Positions 26,074 to 35,081 of a DNA stretch of 64,000 nt are shown here, one piece after another. This stretch comes from Gloeocapsa sp. PCC 7428 (lineage in GTDB: Bacteria > Cyanobacteriota > Cyanobacteriia > Cyanobacteriales > Chroococcidiopsidaceae). Position 1 is the first letter of the stretch, and each line of letters begins with the position of its first letter. Where the stretch lies: the NCBI RefSeq assembly GCF_000317555.1, contig NC_019745.1, forward strand, positions 1,736,001 to 1,800,000. Reading direction: 5' to 3'. The translations under genes and the position numbers were made by a program. The notes beneath the pieces were generated by a model. It searched no databases and was not told the DNA's origin. It saw nothing but the letters and a program-made list of their open reading frames with translations.

Positions 26074-27129
26074 TTACCTACCAAGTATTTCTAGCTGTAC
26101 GGGTGCAGTCCCAGAGTTAAGGACTCCTAAAACCCGCGCTGCGCCTGCTGATAGGTCAATAATTCTCCCTCCGGTAAATGGACCGCGATCGTTGATTCGG
26201 ACAATGACAGAGCGACCGTTTCTTCTATTGGTTACACGCACTTTTGTTCCGAAAGGCAAACTACGATGCGCGGCTGTCATAGCGTTTTGGTTAAACCTTT
26301 CGCCGCTTGCACTACGATTACCATGAAAGCCAGGACCATACCAAGACGCTATCCCACTCAGAATTGCGCCTACATTTTGCTTTGTTTGCTTGGGCGCGCT
26401 TGTTTGCGGTGCAACAGCAACGGGCTTGGGTGCAGGTTTCCCAGTCACTTCTTGCAAGGGAGGTGCGTTACCAAGTAATCTTCGCAAGCGATTTGTTGCT
26501 TGTAAAGCGTCTTCGCCTAAATCTTGGGTTTGATCGGGAAGCCGAGTCAGCGAGTTGATTTCAACAAGTTCTTCGTTGTTGAGATGAATCGCATAGCGAT
26601 CGCCTTCAACTTGTGCAGTGTTTTTTGTCGTTGCGCCCGCTTGTTCCTCAGCTTTCCATTTTGCTGTGATTTTGCTAGCGTCTACGCCGTTCAAGTGTAA
26701 TTGATTAATTTTTGCGGCGACTTTTGTGGCGCGTCGCACTGCACTATTAGCTTCTGCTTCTTTAGTTAAATTTTCTTGGGTGATATTTGTTGCGACTTTA
26801 GTCGGTGCGTTTGTTTTAGGACTATTCGCTGTTTCGTTATCGAGAAAGGTCAAAACGGGAATATTTTTGACGTAGAGTGTTGCTGCTTGACGCCCTGCTA
26901 GTTGATGCGGCTGAATCCGAGCAACTACCGAGTCTGATTGTCTTGTTGGGGACTGATACTCACCCACTTTCACAGCATTGGTTGTCTTTGGTGTGATTGT
27001 TGGAGTTACCGATTGGTTGACTGCTGACGGTTCAGTCGCAGGTGTTGATTCTGCGTGGCTAGATAGCGGTATGCCTACAGCAGTGGTTAGCAAGGCAACA
27101 GTAGTCGTCCACAAAAGTTTTTTATTCAT
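26074..27129 (-). CDS. rlpA: RlpA-like septal ring lytic transglycosylase family protein
   Basis: About 351 residues from ATG 27129 ([20 protein letters not shown]), which gives a proper signal peptide; the frame is open 16 codons further upstream. The long middle part is low complexity. The C-terminal 95 residues form the double-psi beta-barrel of Rlp[39 protein letters not shown] and [20 protein letters not shown], including the catalytic-type Asp in NDRGPF. RlpA acts on peptidoglycan at division sites in other bacteria. There is no C-terminal SPOR domain, so septal targeting is not shown. Confidence 0.85.
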   Translation of the reverse strand: MNKKLLWTTTVALLTTAVGIPLSSHAESTPATEPSAVNQSVTPTITPKTTNAVKVGEYQSPTRQSDSVVARIQPHQLAGRQAATLYVKNIPVLTFLDNETANSPKTNAPTKVATNITQENLTKEAEANSAVRRATKVAAKINQLHLNGVDASKITAKWKAEEQAGATTKNTAQVEGDRYAIHLNNEELVEINSLTRLPDQTQDLGEDALQATNRLRRLLGNAPPLQEVTGKPAPKPVAVAPQTSAPKQTKQNVGAILSGIASWYGPGFHGNRSASGERFNQNAMTAAHRSLPFGTKVRVTNRRNGRSVIVRINDRGPFTGGRIIDLSAGAARVLGVLNSGTAPVQLEILGR

Positions 27130-27177
27130 GCGCTCGTTGTAAATTGCACTTTCAATCTGAGATCTGGATTTGGTCAA

Positions 27178-27594
27178 AAGTTAATTTTGAATCCAATAAC
27201 TCAAACTCGTTATGTTTTCACTTCGTGTCTCACAACTGCAACAGACTACCATGAACTTTTTGGATTGGGGATCAGTGATGCAACAGAAAATCTGAATTTT
27301 GAACAAAACTGAGAAACGTGTTGCACAACACAAACCCTGTCTCTCACTACGTTTGCTTGATTGATATCCAACCAGTTTTTGTAACAAAACTTAACATTAA
27401 TTTACATTTAAAAGCGTCTAACATATAAGAAACTGTAATAAAAATCATGCATTATTTGATATAATCATAAAATTTAGTAATTTAAAGTTTTAAATATATT
27501 CTCACGCCACTCACCGAAAAGGACTTTGCGCCCTACACCGCTCTGAAGAGTAAAATACATCCGACAGCGATCGCAAAATTGTAGGTATCTTGGC
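27178..27594. other. Intergenic promoter region
   Basis: About 420 bases between divergent rlpA and purM, AT-rich in its right half. I see no gene or strong hairpin. Confidence 0.35.
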
Positions 27595-28623
27595 ATGGAT
27601 TATCGCGAAGCAGGTGTGGATGTCGAGGCGGGTAGAGCCTTTGTTGAGCAAATCCGCAGTCTTGTGCAAAGCACCTATCGTCCAGAAGTTATGGGGGGAT
27701 TTGGCGGGTTTAGTGGCGGTTTTGCCTTGCCAGGAGGATATAAAGAACCTGTTTTAGTTTCTGGTACTGACGGTGTAGGAACAAAGCTGAAGTTAGCTTT
27801 TACACTCAACAATCACCGCACTGTAGGCATTGATTTAGTCGCAATGTGCGTCAATGATGTTTTGACTGTAGGCGCAGAACCGTTGTTTTTTCTCGACTAC
27901 GTAGCTACAGGAAAGTTAAATCAAGAACAATTAACGCAAGTCGTCGCCGGAATTAGCCGTGGATGTCAAATTGCAGGTTGTGCATTGCTAGGAGGAGAAA
28001 CCGCAGAAATGCCAGGTTTCTATCAAGCGGGTGAGTACGATTTAGCAGGATTCTGCGTCGGGATCGTGGAGAAAAGCCAAATGCTCAACGGTTCTCAAGT
28101 GCAAGTGGGTGATGTTGCGATTGGTTTAGCTAGCGATGGCGTTCATAGTAATGGCTTTAGTTTGGTGCGTAAAATTATCGATACGTGCGAGTATTCTTGG
28201 AGCGATCGCCCGCAAATTTTTGCAGGTAAAACTTTAGGCGAAGTTTTCTTGACACCTACGCGAATTTACGTAAAGCCTGTACTCGCAGCCCTGAAAGCTG
28301 GATTAGACATTCACGGAATGGCGCATATTACTGGTGGTGGTTTACCAGAAAATCTCCCGCGCTGCTTGGGTGAAAATCAATCAATTCAAATCGATTTAGA
28401 TGGCTGGGTTATTCCACCAGTATTTGAATGGCTAGCCGCAGCAGGCTCAGTAGCTCCCACCGCTATGTTTAATACTTTTAATATGGGTATTGGATTTGTT
28501 GTGCTAGTACCACCTAATCAAGTTGAGCAAGCGATCGCCTGGTTTAACTCGCACGATATTGCTGCGTATGCGATCGGTGAAGTTATTTCTGGTACGGGTA
28601 CGCTAGAAGGATTGTCGGTGTAA
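27595..28623 (+). CDS. purM: Phosphoribosylformylglycinamidine cyclo-ligase
   Basis: 342 residues, the standard length. PurM (AIR synthetase) closes the imidazole ring in purine synthesis. Signature text: [93 protein letters not shown] and [20 protein letters not shown]. All glycine-rich nucleotide-binding and metal-binding motifs are intact. It is transcribed alone, with palindromic repeats downstream. The gene upstream is divergent. Confidence 0.98.
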   Translation: MDYREAGVDVEAGRAFVEQIRSLVQSTYRPEVMGGFGGFSGGFALPGGYKEPVLVSGTDGVGTKLKLAFTLNNHRTVGIDLVAMCVNDVLTVGAEPLFFLDYVATGKLNQEQLTQVVAGISRGCQIAGCALLGGETAEMPGFYQAGEYDLAGFCVGIVEKSQMLNGSQVQVGDVAIGLASDGVHSNGFSLVRKIIDTCEYSWSDRPQIFAGKTLGEVFLTPTRIYVKPVLAALKAGLDIHGMAHITGGGLPENLPRCLGENQSIQIDLDGWVIPPVFEWLAAAGSVAPTAMFNTFNMGIGFVVLVPPNQVEQAIAWFNSHDIAAYAIGEVISGTGTLEGLSV

Positions 28624-28733
28624 GAATCTCATTTATTAGCTTGTACGTATTCTAGTAGTCGGTAGTTTCGCGGTTGGTTTCGGTCGTTTCAGGAAATTAA
28701 TATTAACCTATCGTGAATTCGACAATAAGCCTA

Positions 28734-28852
28734 GCGACTTTAGTCGCGGCTTCACAAACAATGTCCAGACGGTGCGTGGACTAATAAAAAACTTATCATC
28801 TGTAGAAACCTATGAAGATAGGTTTCGTTTGTGTAGCTGCGGTTTCAACCGC
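28734..28852. repeat. Cluster of three short palindromes
   Basis: Three inverted repeats lie within 120 bases downstream of purM: GCGACT-TT-AGTCGC (28734-28747), GAAACCTAT-GAAG-ATAGGTTTC (28805-28826, nine perfect pairs) and GCGGTT-TC-AACCGC (28839-28852). The middle one could serve as the purM terminator, but no clear T-run follows. Confidence 0.6.
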
Positions 28853-28885
28853 TAAGCAGCGAGGAGAGTCAAACAATAAAATTCG

Positions 28886-29740
28886 ATGCGGCAACAAAAA
28901 AATAAATATAGCCATCTTACAGCCATAGAAAGAACCTATTTATCGTTTCCTGCCAAGTTTTTATTAAACAATAATCTGCTCAAGGGTAAAATCTTAGATT
29001 TTGGTTGCGGTTTTGGTAATGATGTTAAGCTATTGCGACAAAAAGGCTTTGATATTACAGGCTATGACTCTTATTATTTCCCAAACTATCCTCAAGAAAA
29101 ATTTGATACAATCCTCTGCTTTTACGTACTCAATGTTTTGTTTCCTGAAGAACAAGCAAATATTCTGATGGAAGTTTCGCACTTATTAAAACCAGGCGGG
29201 AAAGCTTATTATGCTGTTAGAAGAGATTTAAAAAAAGAAGGTTTTCGCGAACACTATGTTCATAAAAAGCAAACCTATCAATGTATTGTTAAACTTCCTT
29301 TCAAATCAATTAATTTAGATGAGTCTTGCGAAATATACGAATACTGTCATTACAATCTTCAAAGAACAAGAAATCATAATTGCTTATTTTGCAATCCACA
29401 TAAATGCTTAAAATTTATCACTGAATCTGCAACTGCTTATGCTATATTCGACGGCTATCCTGCAAATAAAGGTCATGCGTTAGTTATTCCCAAACGTCAT
29501 GTGAGTAACTATTTTCAGCTACCATTTAAAGAACAAGCTGCTTGCTGGCTGATGGTAAATAAAGTCCAAGAAATTCTTAACAAAGAATTTGCGCCTGACG
29601 GTTTTAACGTAGGAATCAATGTCAATCGAGACGCAGGACAAAATATGATGCATACCAGTATTCATATCATTCCTCGCTACAAAGGCGATGCTGTCAGCAG
29701 CAAAGGTGGAATGCGGAACGTCATTCCTCAGAAGGGATAA
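28886..29740 (+). CDS. Methyltransferase-HIT domain fusion protein
   Basis: 284 residues in two parts. The N-terminal part (about 1-155) is a class I SAM-dependent methyltransferase: GKILDFGCGFGNDVKLLRQ (motif I), FDTILCFYVLNVLFPEEQAN and LLKPGGKAYYAVRRD. The C-terminal part (about 160-284) is a HIT domain: HNCLFCNPHK (zinc-type CxxC), AYAIFDGYPANKGHALVIPK, VGINVNRDAGQNMMHTSIHI. The HIT motif H-x-H-x-H reads H-T-S-I-H, so the middle histidine, the nucleophile in Hint and Fhit, is serine. The gene is AT-richer than its neighbours, which suggests transfer. The substrate is unknown; the HIT half may bind nucleotides rather than cleave them. Confidence 0.85.
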   Translation: MRQQKNKYSHLTAIERTYLSFPAKFLLNNNLLKGKILDFGCGFGNDVKLLRQKGFDITGYDSYYFPNYPQEKFDTILCFYVLNVLFPEEQANILMEVSHLLKPGGKAYYAVRRDLKKEGFREHYVHKKQTYQCIVKLPFKSINLDESCEIYEYCHYNLQRTRNHNCLFCNPHKCLKFITESATAYAIFDGYPANKGHALVIPKRHVSNYFQLPFKEQAACWLMVNKVQEILNKEFAPDGFNVGINVNRDAGQNMMHTSIHIIPRYKGDAVSSKGGMRNVIPQKG

Positions 29741-29776
29741 TTACTAGAGTTAGGACACTATAGATGCTCATAGACT

Positions 29777-29806
29777 GTCAACTATCAACTGTCAACTGTC
29801 AACCCA
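29777..29806. repeat. Short tandem repeat (TCAACTG/A units)
   Basis: The stretch reads CTGTCAACTATCAACTGTCA and continues with another copy: about four 7-10 base units of the CTGTCAA type in the noncoding gap before the malic enzyme gene. Such runs are common in cyanobacterial intergenic DNA. Confidence 0.5.
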
Positions 29807-29919
29807 GTCATTTTTCAGAAAGTTGAATTAAATCATACTATTTAGATCGCCAAGATATGGCAATTTGAGGTGAACTGGACTATGCCAGTTGATTTACAGG
29901 AAAATCGCGTACAGAACAC

Positions 29920-31311
29920 ATGATAAACCTAACTCCAAATTCGAGCTTTAGTTTGACGCTGCGGTTGCAGATTCCAAATCGCGTAGGTATGCTGGCGAGT
30001 GTGACACACGCGATCGCCAATAGTGGTGGTAATCTCGGTCAAATCGATTTAATCGAACAAACACGCCATATTTCCATCCGCGATATCACCGTTGATGCAG
30101 CGAGTACCGAACACGCCGAAACAATCGCCCAAGCGGTGAAAGCCTTACCTGATATCAAGGTGATGGATGTTTACGATCGCACATTCAATTTGCATCGTGG
30201 CGGGAAAATCAGCATTACGAGTAAAATTGCTTTAAAAAGTGTGTCCGATTTAGCAATGGCGTATACGCCAGGAGTAGGTCGTATTTGTACGGCGATCGCG
30301 CAAGACCCCGAACAAGTTTATCACTTAACAATTAAACAAAATACTGTAGCGATTGTTACAGACGGCAGCGCAGTATTAGGCTTAGGTAATCTAGGTCCCG
30401 CTGCGGCTTTACCTGTTATGGAAGGTAAAGCAATGCTATTTAAAGAATTTGCGGGACTTGACGCGTTTCCCATCTGCTTGACAAGTCAAGACACCGACAC
30501 GATTGTCGAAACTGTCAAACAAATTGCGCCAGTCTTTGGAGGAGTCAATTTAGAAGATATTGCCGCACCGCGTTGCTTTGAAATTGAAACTCGACTGCGC
30601 CAAGAATTAGATATTCCGATATTTCATGACGATCAGCACGGAACCGCAATTGTGACTTTGGCGGCGTTGATTAATTCGCTTAAGTTAGTAGATAAATCAA
30701 TGAATGAAATCCGTATTGTAATCAATGGTGCGGGTGCGGCGGGAGTAGCGATCGCGCGTTTACTGCGTAAAGCTGGAGCAGAAACAATCTTGATGTGCGA
30801 TTCTAAAGGCATTCTGTCGCTACAACGCGCCGACATGACTGAACAAAAGCGCGAATTTGCGGTAGAACAAAACGGTTCCTTAGCAGATGCGCTTAAGGAT
30901 GCAGATGTTTTTATTGGTGTCAGCGCCCCTGGTGTTGTCACACCAGAAATGGTGCGTTCGATGGCGCACGATCCGATTGTGTTTGCAATGGCAAATCCGA
31001 TTCCTGAAATTCAACCAGAATTGGTAACAAACGATGTTGCTGTCATGGCAACAGGGCGCAGTGACTATCCAAATCAAATTAATAATGTTTTAGCTTTTCC
31101 TGGTGTGTTTCGTGGTGCTTTGGATTGTCGAGCCGCAACAATTACAACCACAATGTATTTAGAAGCTGCACACGCGATCGCTGAACTTGTATCACCAGCC
31201 GAACTTCACCGCGAACACATTATTCCTTCAGTATTCGATCGACGAGTCGCTACCGCAGTCGCTAACGCAGTACAACGCGCCGCGCGTCAAGAAGGTATTG
31301 CGCGAGACTAA
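29920..31311 (+). CDS. NAD(P)-dependent malic enzyme with ACT domain
   Basis: 463 residues. An N-terminal ACT domain (about 8-85, LTLRLQIPNRVGMLASVTHA) precedes a malic enzyme of the bacterial short type: MAYTPGVGRICTAIAQDPEQ, TDGSAVLGLGNLGPAAALPV, GKAMLFKEFAGLDAFPICL, DDQHGTAIVTLAALINSLKL and the NAD(P) fold RIVINGAGAAGVAIARLLRK. It oxidatively decarboxylates malate to pyruvate. The ACT domain suggests allosteric control by an amino acid or related ligand, by analogy with other ACT enzymes. The gene is transcribed alone, and a hairpin follows it. Confidence 0.94.
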   Translation: MINLTPNSSFSLTLRLQIPNRVGMLASVTHAIANSGGNLGQIDLIEQTRHISIRDITVDAASTEHAETIAQAVKALPDIKVMDVYDRTFNLHRGGKISITSKIALKSVSDLAMAYTPGVGRICTAIAQDPEQVYHLTIKQNTVAIVTDGSAVLGLGNLGPAAALPVMEGKAMLFKEFAGLDAFPICLTSQDTDTIVETVKQIAPVFGGVNLEDIAAPRCFEIETRLRQELDIPIFHDDQHGTAIVTLAALINSLKLVDKSMNEIRIVINGAGAAGVAIARLLRKAGAETILMCDSKGILSLQRADMTEQKREFAVEQNGSLADALKDADVFIGVSAPGVVTPEMVRSMAHDPIVFAMANPIPEIQPELVTNDVAVMATGRSDYPNQINNVLAFPGVFRGALDCRAATITTTMYLEAAHAIAELVSPAELHREHIIPSVFDRRVATAVANAVQRAARQEGIARD

Positions 31312-31339
31312 AGTTAACGTCAGTTGTATAAAAAGAAAC

Positions 31340-31365
31340 TGGGCGATCTTGATTGAGATTGCCCA
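31340..31365. terminator. Hairpin between malic enzyme and epimerase genes
   Basis: TGGGCGATCT (31340-31349) pairs with AGATTGCCCA (31356-31365), one wobble, 6-nt loop. Read on the minus strand it is followed by a T-rich tract, so it best serves the epimerase gene; it may also stop the malic enzyme transcript. Confidence 0.6.
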
Positions 31366-31402
31366 AAAGAACAAAGTGCGTTATCAAGCTAGTGTTAGTG
31401 TC

Positions 31403-32227
31403 TTACAGTCGCCACTTGTAACGCGGCATCCAATTTAGAACTTCTTTGGCGCGATCGCTATTGATCAGCGCTTTGTAAGGTTGTTGGTCGTATTCCTGTC
31501 CACCGCGCCACTCAACATCAGGATGAAGCGATTGAGCCATTTCACGACTGGTTCGAGAAGCTGAAGAAATGTCGTCCGCGCACAATAACAAAGTAACGTG
31601 ACCAGAAAAAGGACAGGATAATGCGCACTTTGCCGCTTCTGCTGCATCACGCACATCAAGAAATGCGCCATATTCCCAAAACGGATTCCACTCGAAATCA
31701 GGATTGGCGTTCCGGTTGGAAATAATGAAATCATAAGTTGCTGCGTCAAAAACGCCAGGCGGTCTGAGACAAATAGTTGGAATGCCAGTGCCGTCTGTCC
31801 AGAACCGACACATTTCTTCACCAAGTCGTTTAGAGATCGCGTAAGGAGTTGCTGGGTAACAGGGATGAGCGTCATCGAGTGGTAAATAATCAGGCTTCCT
31901 TTCGCCCTTGAATACGCCCAGCGCATCAACGCTGCTGAAAAACACCACGCGTTTAACTTGTGCTTCTGCTGCTGCCGTGAGAACGTGCCATGTGCCGAGA
32001 AGATTGACAGCCATGATGTCATTTGCCGTATCTTCTGCAAAACCAAGCGATGCAGCTAAATGAATAACGGCGTCGCATCCTTGAATAACAGTTTGAAGTT
32101 GATCCGGTTTAAGAATGTCCTGACCATTTACAATATCAAACCCGACTACTTCATTTCCATCATCCTGCAAAACTTCCACGACGACAGTTCCAATCATTCC
32201 CTCACTGCCCGTAACCAATACTTTCAT
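31403..32227 (-). CDS. NAD-dependent epimerase/dehydratase (extended SDR)
   Basis: 274 residues. The N-terminal dinucleotide-binding motif is VLVTGSEGMIGTVVVEVL (GxxGxxG). AVIHLAASLGFAEDTANDIM is typical of sugar-nucleotide epimerases, and the active-site YxxxK is in CYPATPYAISKRLGEEMCRF. It likely modifies a sugar or nucleotide sugar with bound NAD. The C-terminal substrate-binding part is short (IPTICLRPPGVFDAATYDFI). It lies convergent to the malic enzyme and divergent from the SDH-type protease gene. Substrate not identifiable. Confidence 0.88.
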   Translation of the reverse strand: MKVLVTGSEGMIGTVVVEVLQDDGNEVVGFDIVNGQDILKPDQLQTVIQGCDAVIHLAASLGFAEDTANDIMAVNLLGTWHVLTAAAEAQVKRVVFFSSVDALGVFKGERKPDYLPLDDAHPCYPATPYAISKRLGEEMCRFWTDGTGIPTICLRPPGVFDAATYDFIISNRNANPDFEWNPFWEYGAFLDVRDAAEAAKCALSCPFSGHVTLLLCADDISSASRTSREMAQSLHPDVEWRGGQEYDQQPYKALINSDRAKEVLNWMPRYKWRL

Positions 32228-32360
32228 ACTTATTTTGTATTAATTAATACTATGCTTCTCACTCTATGGATAGACTTCAGTTTCTCTTTATTTGAAACCA
32301 TTCTCTTTCTAGTAAATTGAAACAAGTACAGAGAATAGTATTTCATCAGCTAATACTTTT

Positions 32361-33248
32361 ATGGGCTTTAGTTTCTTTGACTTATTTTGGGTTTTTCTAT
32401 TTCTCTCGTCGCTGCAACCTGTATGGCAACGCCGTCAGATGGAAGCGCGCCGAATTCGGGCATTACAAGAATTTGAGCGCGGGCGTAATAGTAGAGTTAT
32501 TTTACTGATTCACCGGCAGGAGTCTTTAAGTCTACTTGGAATCCCGATCTCGCGCTATATCAGTATTGAAGACTCTGAACAAGTTCTCCGCGCAATTCGC
32601 CTAACGCCGCCGAATGTACCTATTGATTTGATTTTACATACGCCAGGGGGATTAGTATTGGCAACTGAGCAAATCGCCAGAGCGTTGATTCGCCATCCTG
32701 CTAAAGTTACGGTGTTCATTCCCCACTACGCAATGAGTGGTGGTACGATGCTTGCACTAGCATCCGATGAAATTGTCATGGATGCCAACGCGGTTTTGGG
32801 ACCTGTCGATCCGCAACTCGGTAACTTTCCCGCTGCTAGCATTCTGAAAGTCGTGGAAGATAAACCAATTGGTGAGGTTGAAGATCAGACCTTGATTATG
32901 GCTGATCTGTCGCGTAAAGCGATCGCCCAAGTACAGCGCTTTGTGCGTACTTTGTTAAAAGATGATGTTCCCAAGCAAAAAATTGACCCCGAAAACATTG
33001 AAAAAATCGTTGATGCCTTAACGACAGGGCGCGTTACCCACGACTATCCTGTGACTGTAGAAGAAGCAACAGAAATGGGGCTACCCATTACTGTAGGGCT
33101 GCCCCGATCAATTTACAACTTAATGGAGTTGTATCCACAACCACAGGGCGGACGTCCTAGCGTGCAGTACATACCCATGCCCTATGGCGATCGCCGTCCC
33201 AGATTACCCAGTCCTCAAGGAAGACCATTACCCGATCCAGCAGAATAA
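32361..33248 (+). CDS. SDH-type (ClpP/SppA-fold) membrane serine protease
   Basis: 295 residues. One membrane helix at the N-terminus (FSFFDLFWVFLFLSSLQPVW) precedes a ClpP-fold domain: GIPISRYISIEDSEQVLRAI, IDLILHTPGGLVLATEQIAR, VTVFIPHYAMSGGTMLALAS (nucleophile Ser in MSGG) and DANAVLGPVDPQLGNFPAAS. This matches the serine dehydrogenase proteinase (PF01972) family, related to SppA and NfeD-type proteases. It is anchored in a membrane and could process membrane proteins or signal peptides. The catalytic partner lysine cannot be fixed without alignment. The C-terminus is proline-rich. Confidence 0.85.
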   Translation: MGFSFFDLFWVFLFLSSLQPVWQRRQMEARRIRALQEFERGRNSRVILLIHRQESLSLLGIPISRYISIEDSEQVLRAIRLTPPNVPIDLILHTPGGLVLATEQIARALIRHPAKVTVFIPHYAMSGGTMLALASDEIVMDANAVLGPVDPQLGNFPAASILKVVEDKPIGEVEDQTLIMADLSRKAIAQVQRFVRTLLKDDVPKQKIDPENIEKIVDALTTGRVTHDYPVTVEEATEMGLPITVGLPRSIYNLMELYPQPQGGRPSVQYIPMPYGDRRPRLPSPQGRPLPDPAE

Positions 33249-33277
33249 GTGCCAACAAGTTGATTACATCACAGCAC

Positions 33278-34060
33278 TTACGGTGTTGGCGATGGCGAAG
33301 GAGAAATCGTTGGTATAGGCGAAGGTGAAGTCGTCGGCGTCGGTGACGTAAACGGAGATGGCGAAGTCGTTGGCGTCGGTGACGGGAATGGTGAAACTGT
33401 CGGTGTGGGTGACGGGGATGGTGAAACTGTCGGCGTTGGTGATGGGGATGGTGAAACTGTCGGTGTGGGTGACGGTGAAGTCGTCGGCGTTGGTGATGGA
33501 GACGGTGAAACTGTCGGTGTGGGTGACGGTGAAGTCGTCGGCGTTGGTGATGGAGATGGCGAAGGTGATGGCGCTGGCGCTGGTTCTTCGCCGCTGAGAA
33601 CTCTTCTTGCTTCTTGGTCGAGTCGAATCCGAGTTTCTAAGTTAGCAATTCCAGTTGTTGGCAGGTTGTAGCGTTCTTGAAACTGCTCGACTGCTGACTC
33701 TGTAAGTGTTGTGTAAAATTGGTTTCGTGGTAGTGGCGGAACAGGCTCAACAACTAAGTTCAAACTGCCATGCAGATTTCGTATCAACTCTGCTGCGGTA
33801 CTTTGTGTTTGTGGACCTGCTACACCATCAATTGCTAAGCCATATCGTTGCTGAAAGTCGCGAATTGCATTGCGTGTAGCCTCATCCGTTAAAGGTCCCT
33901 CTTCGGGAATATCGTATCCTAATCCTCGTAAAGTGACGCGAAACTCTCCTGGCGTATAGTAGTATCGTTGCTGCGCAACAGAAGTCATTTCATAACTTAC
34001 TAAGCCAGCTGTCACGCCAAAAGTAACAGCTGCGATCGTTGTACTCCATCTACACCACAT
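33278..34060 (-). CDS. Exported peptidoglycan-binding protein with SPSPTPT tail
   Basis: 260 residues. The N-terminus ([20 protein letters not shown]) looks like a signal peptide or membrane anchor. Two peptidoglycan-binding-like (PG_binding_1) segments follow: [20 protein letters not shown] with [20 protein letters not shown], and [20 protein letters not shown]. From residue 155 to the end the protein is a repeat of [17 protein letters not shown] units, mirrored by tandem repeats in the DNA. The tail resembles the linker of the SLH protein at 12909-14744 but here ends the protein with no further domain. It would sit in the cell wall. Confidence 0.78.
   Translation of the reverse strand: MWCRWSTTIAAVTFGVTAGLVSYEMTSVAQQRYYYTPGEFRVTLRGLGYDIPEEGPLTDEATRNAIRDFQQRYGLAIDGVAGPQTQSTAAELIRNLHGSLNLVVEPVPPLPRNQFYTTLTESAVEQFQERYNLPTTGIANLETRIRLDQEARRVLSGEEPAPAPSPSPSPSPTPTTSPSPTPTVSPSPSPTPTTSPSPTPTVSPSPSPTPTVSPSPSPTPTVSPFPSPTPTTSPSPFTSPTPTTSPSPIPTISPSPSPTP
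33283..33570. repeat. Tandem repeats of 24 and 30 bp inside the peptidoglycan-binding gene
   Basis: The plus strand shows repeated GGTGTGGGTGACGG and GGTGAAACTGTCGG units with periods of 30 and 24 bases. They encode the SPSPTPT tail on the minus strand. Such repeats can change copy number, so the tail length may differ between strains. Confidence 0.75.
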
Positions 34061-34642
34061 ATATTTAAACTCCTTGGTAGCTAATCAAGCATTTACCACA
34101 GTAAATAGAAACAGTCTAAAACGAGTAAGACTTTAGGTAAGCTGCTTTTCGTGATTATTCATTATCTCTGGTTATCTTTGTGTAATTGATTTCCCTATGT
34201 CAAGTCTCTCTAGGTAATATTAGTAATCATCAGTCAAAGTGTCTTGAGCGAGCAAGTACGAAAAAACCGAGGATTCGCATTAAATCGCTGGAATTTTTTG
34301 ATGAGGAATCTTTAATGCTGTGCTTCTTGCTATGACGAGAGAAAGCACTAGAAAGCAGTGCCTGCATGACTGTCTTATACTATCGGTAATAAATAGCTGG
34401 ATACTTGGGAGCAGTGCCGTTACTATCTTCAAGAACACATTGACTTTTCCGTACAAATTCATACTTTTGGTAGATTCCTAATCCAGCCAATATGTACCTT
34501 TAGTAAGTCACTCTAGATTGAAGCTTAGTCTCTCCGTACGAAAATCTCCGTCTAGTGCTTCTCCCACACGTAAGAGGGCAATACATTTTATACAGGAGAT
34601 ACTAACGTCATAAGCTTTTTAACGACTTTTGAGGTAAAGATT
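34061..34642. other. Intergenic region, no supported gene
   Basis: About 580 bases. A 60-codon minus-strand frame at 34280-34462 lacks a ribosome binding site and recognisable features. Just before 34643 there is GAGG followed by GTAAAGATT, the ribosome binding site of the pentapeptide gene. Confidence 0.4.
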
Positions 34643-35062
34643 ATGAAACTGGAGATTTTTGCTACCACAGCTTTATTAAGTACTGTGTGCATAGCGACTC
34701 CGGTACGCGCAGAAAATCCCGCGCACGTACGTCAATTAATTGAAACGCGTGAGTGTATGGGCTGCGATCTAGCAGGTGCTAATCTAAATGGCGCGCACTT
34801 AATTGGTGCTGATCTGCGAAATGCAAACTTAGAAGGCGCAAGCTTAATTGACGCTAACTTAGAAGGTGCAGATTTGACAGGTGCTAACTTGCAACAGGCA
34901 AACTTGTTTAAAGCTTTTGCCACTGGTGCAAGCATGAACGAAGTTAATTTAACAGGTGCTAACCTTCGTGACGCCAAGCTTTATAAAGTTGATATGGATG
35001 GTGCGACAATAGCAGGGACTGATTTCAGAGGAGCCAAGCTTTATGGTGCTAATTTATTTTGA
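34643..35062 (+). CDS. Exported pentapeptide-repeat protein
   Basis: 139 residues. The first 23 residues (MKLEIFATTALLSTVCIATP...) form a signal peptide, cleaved near VRAEN. After ETRECMGCDLAGANL, a run of about 18 pentapeptides of the A(D/N)LxG type follows (LIGADLRNANLEGASLIDAN, LEGADLTGANLQQANL, LTGANLRDAKLYKVDM), enough for a right-handed quadrilateral beta-helix. The protein should be periplasmic or lumenal. Pentapeptide proteins are abundant in cyanobacteria and most have no known function. GAGG lies about ten bases before the ATG. It is convergent with the TPR gene. Confidence 0.88.
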   Translation: MKLEIFATTALLSTVCIATPVRAENPAHVRQLIETRECMGCDLAGANLNGAHLIGADLRNANLEGASLIDANLEGADLTGANLQQANLFKAFATGASMNEVNLTGANLRDAKLYKVDMDGATIAGTDFRGAKLYGANLF

Positions 35063-35081
35063 TAGCTTGGTTAATCAACAT

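Noticed and set aside
33405-33671. Plus-strand frame encoding [10 protein letters not shown] repeats
   Set aside because: It is the mirror of the SPSPTPT tail encoded on the minus strand; the repeats explain the open frame.
34280-34462. 60-codon minus-strand frame before the pentapeptide gene
   Set aside because: No start signal, no conserved motif, and typical of random AT-rich sequence.
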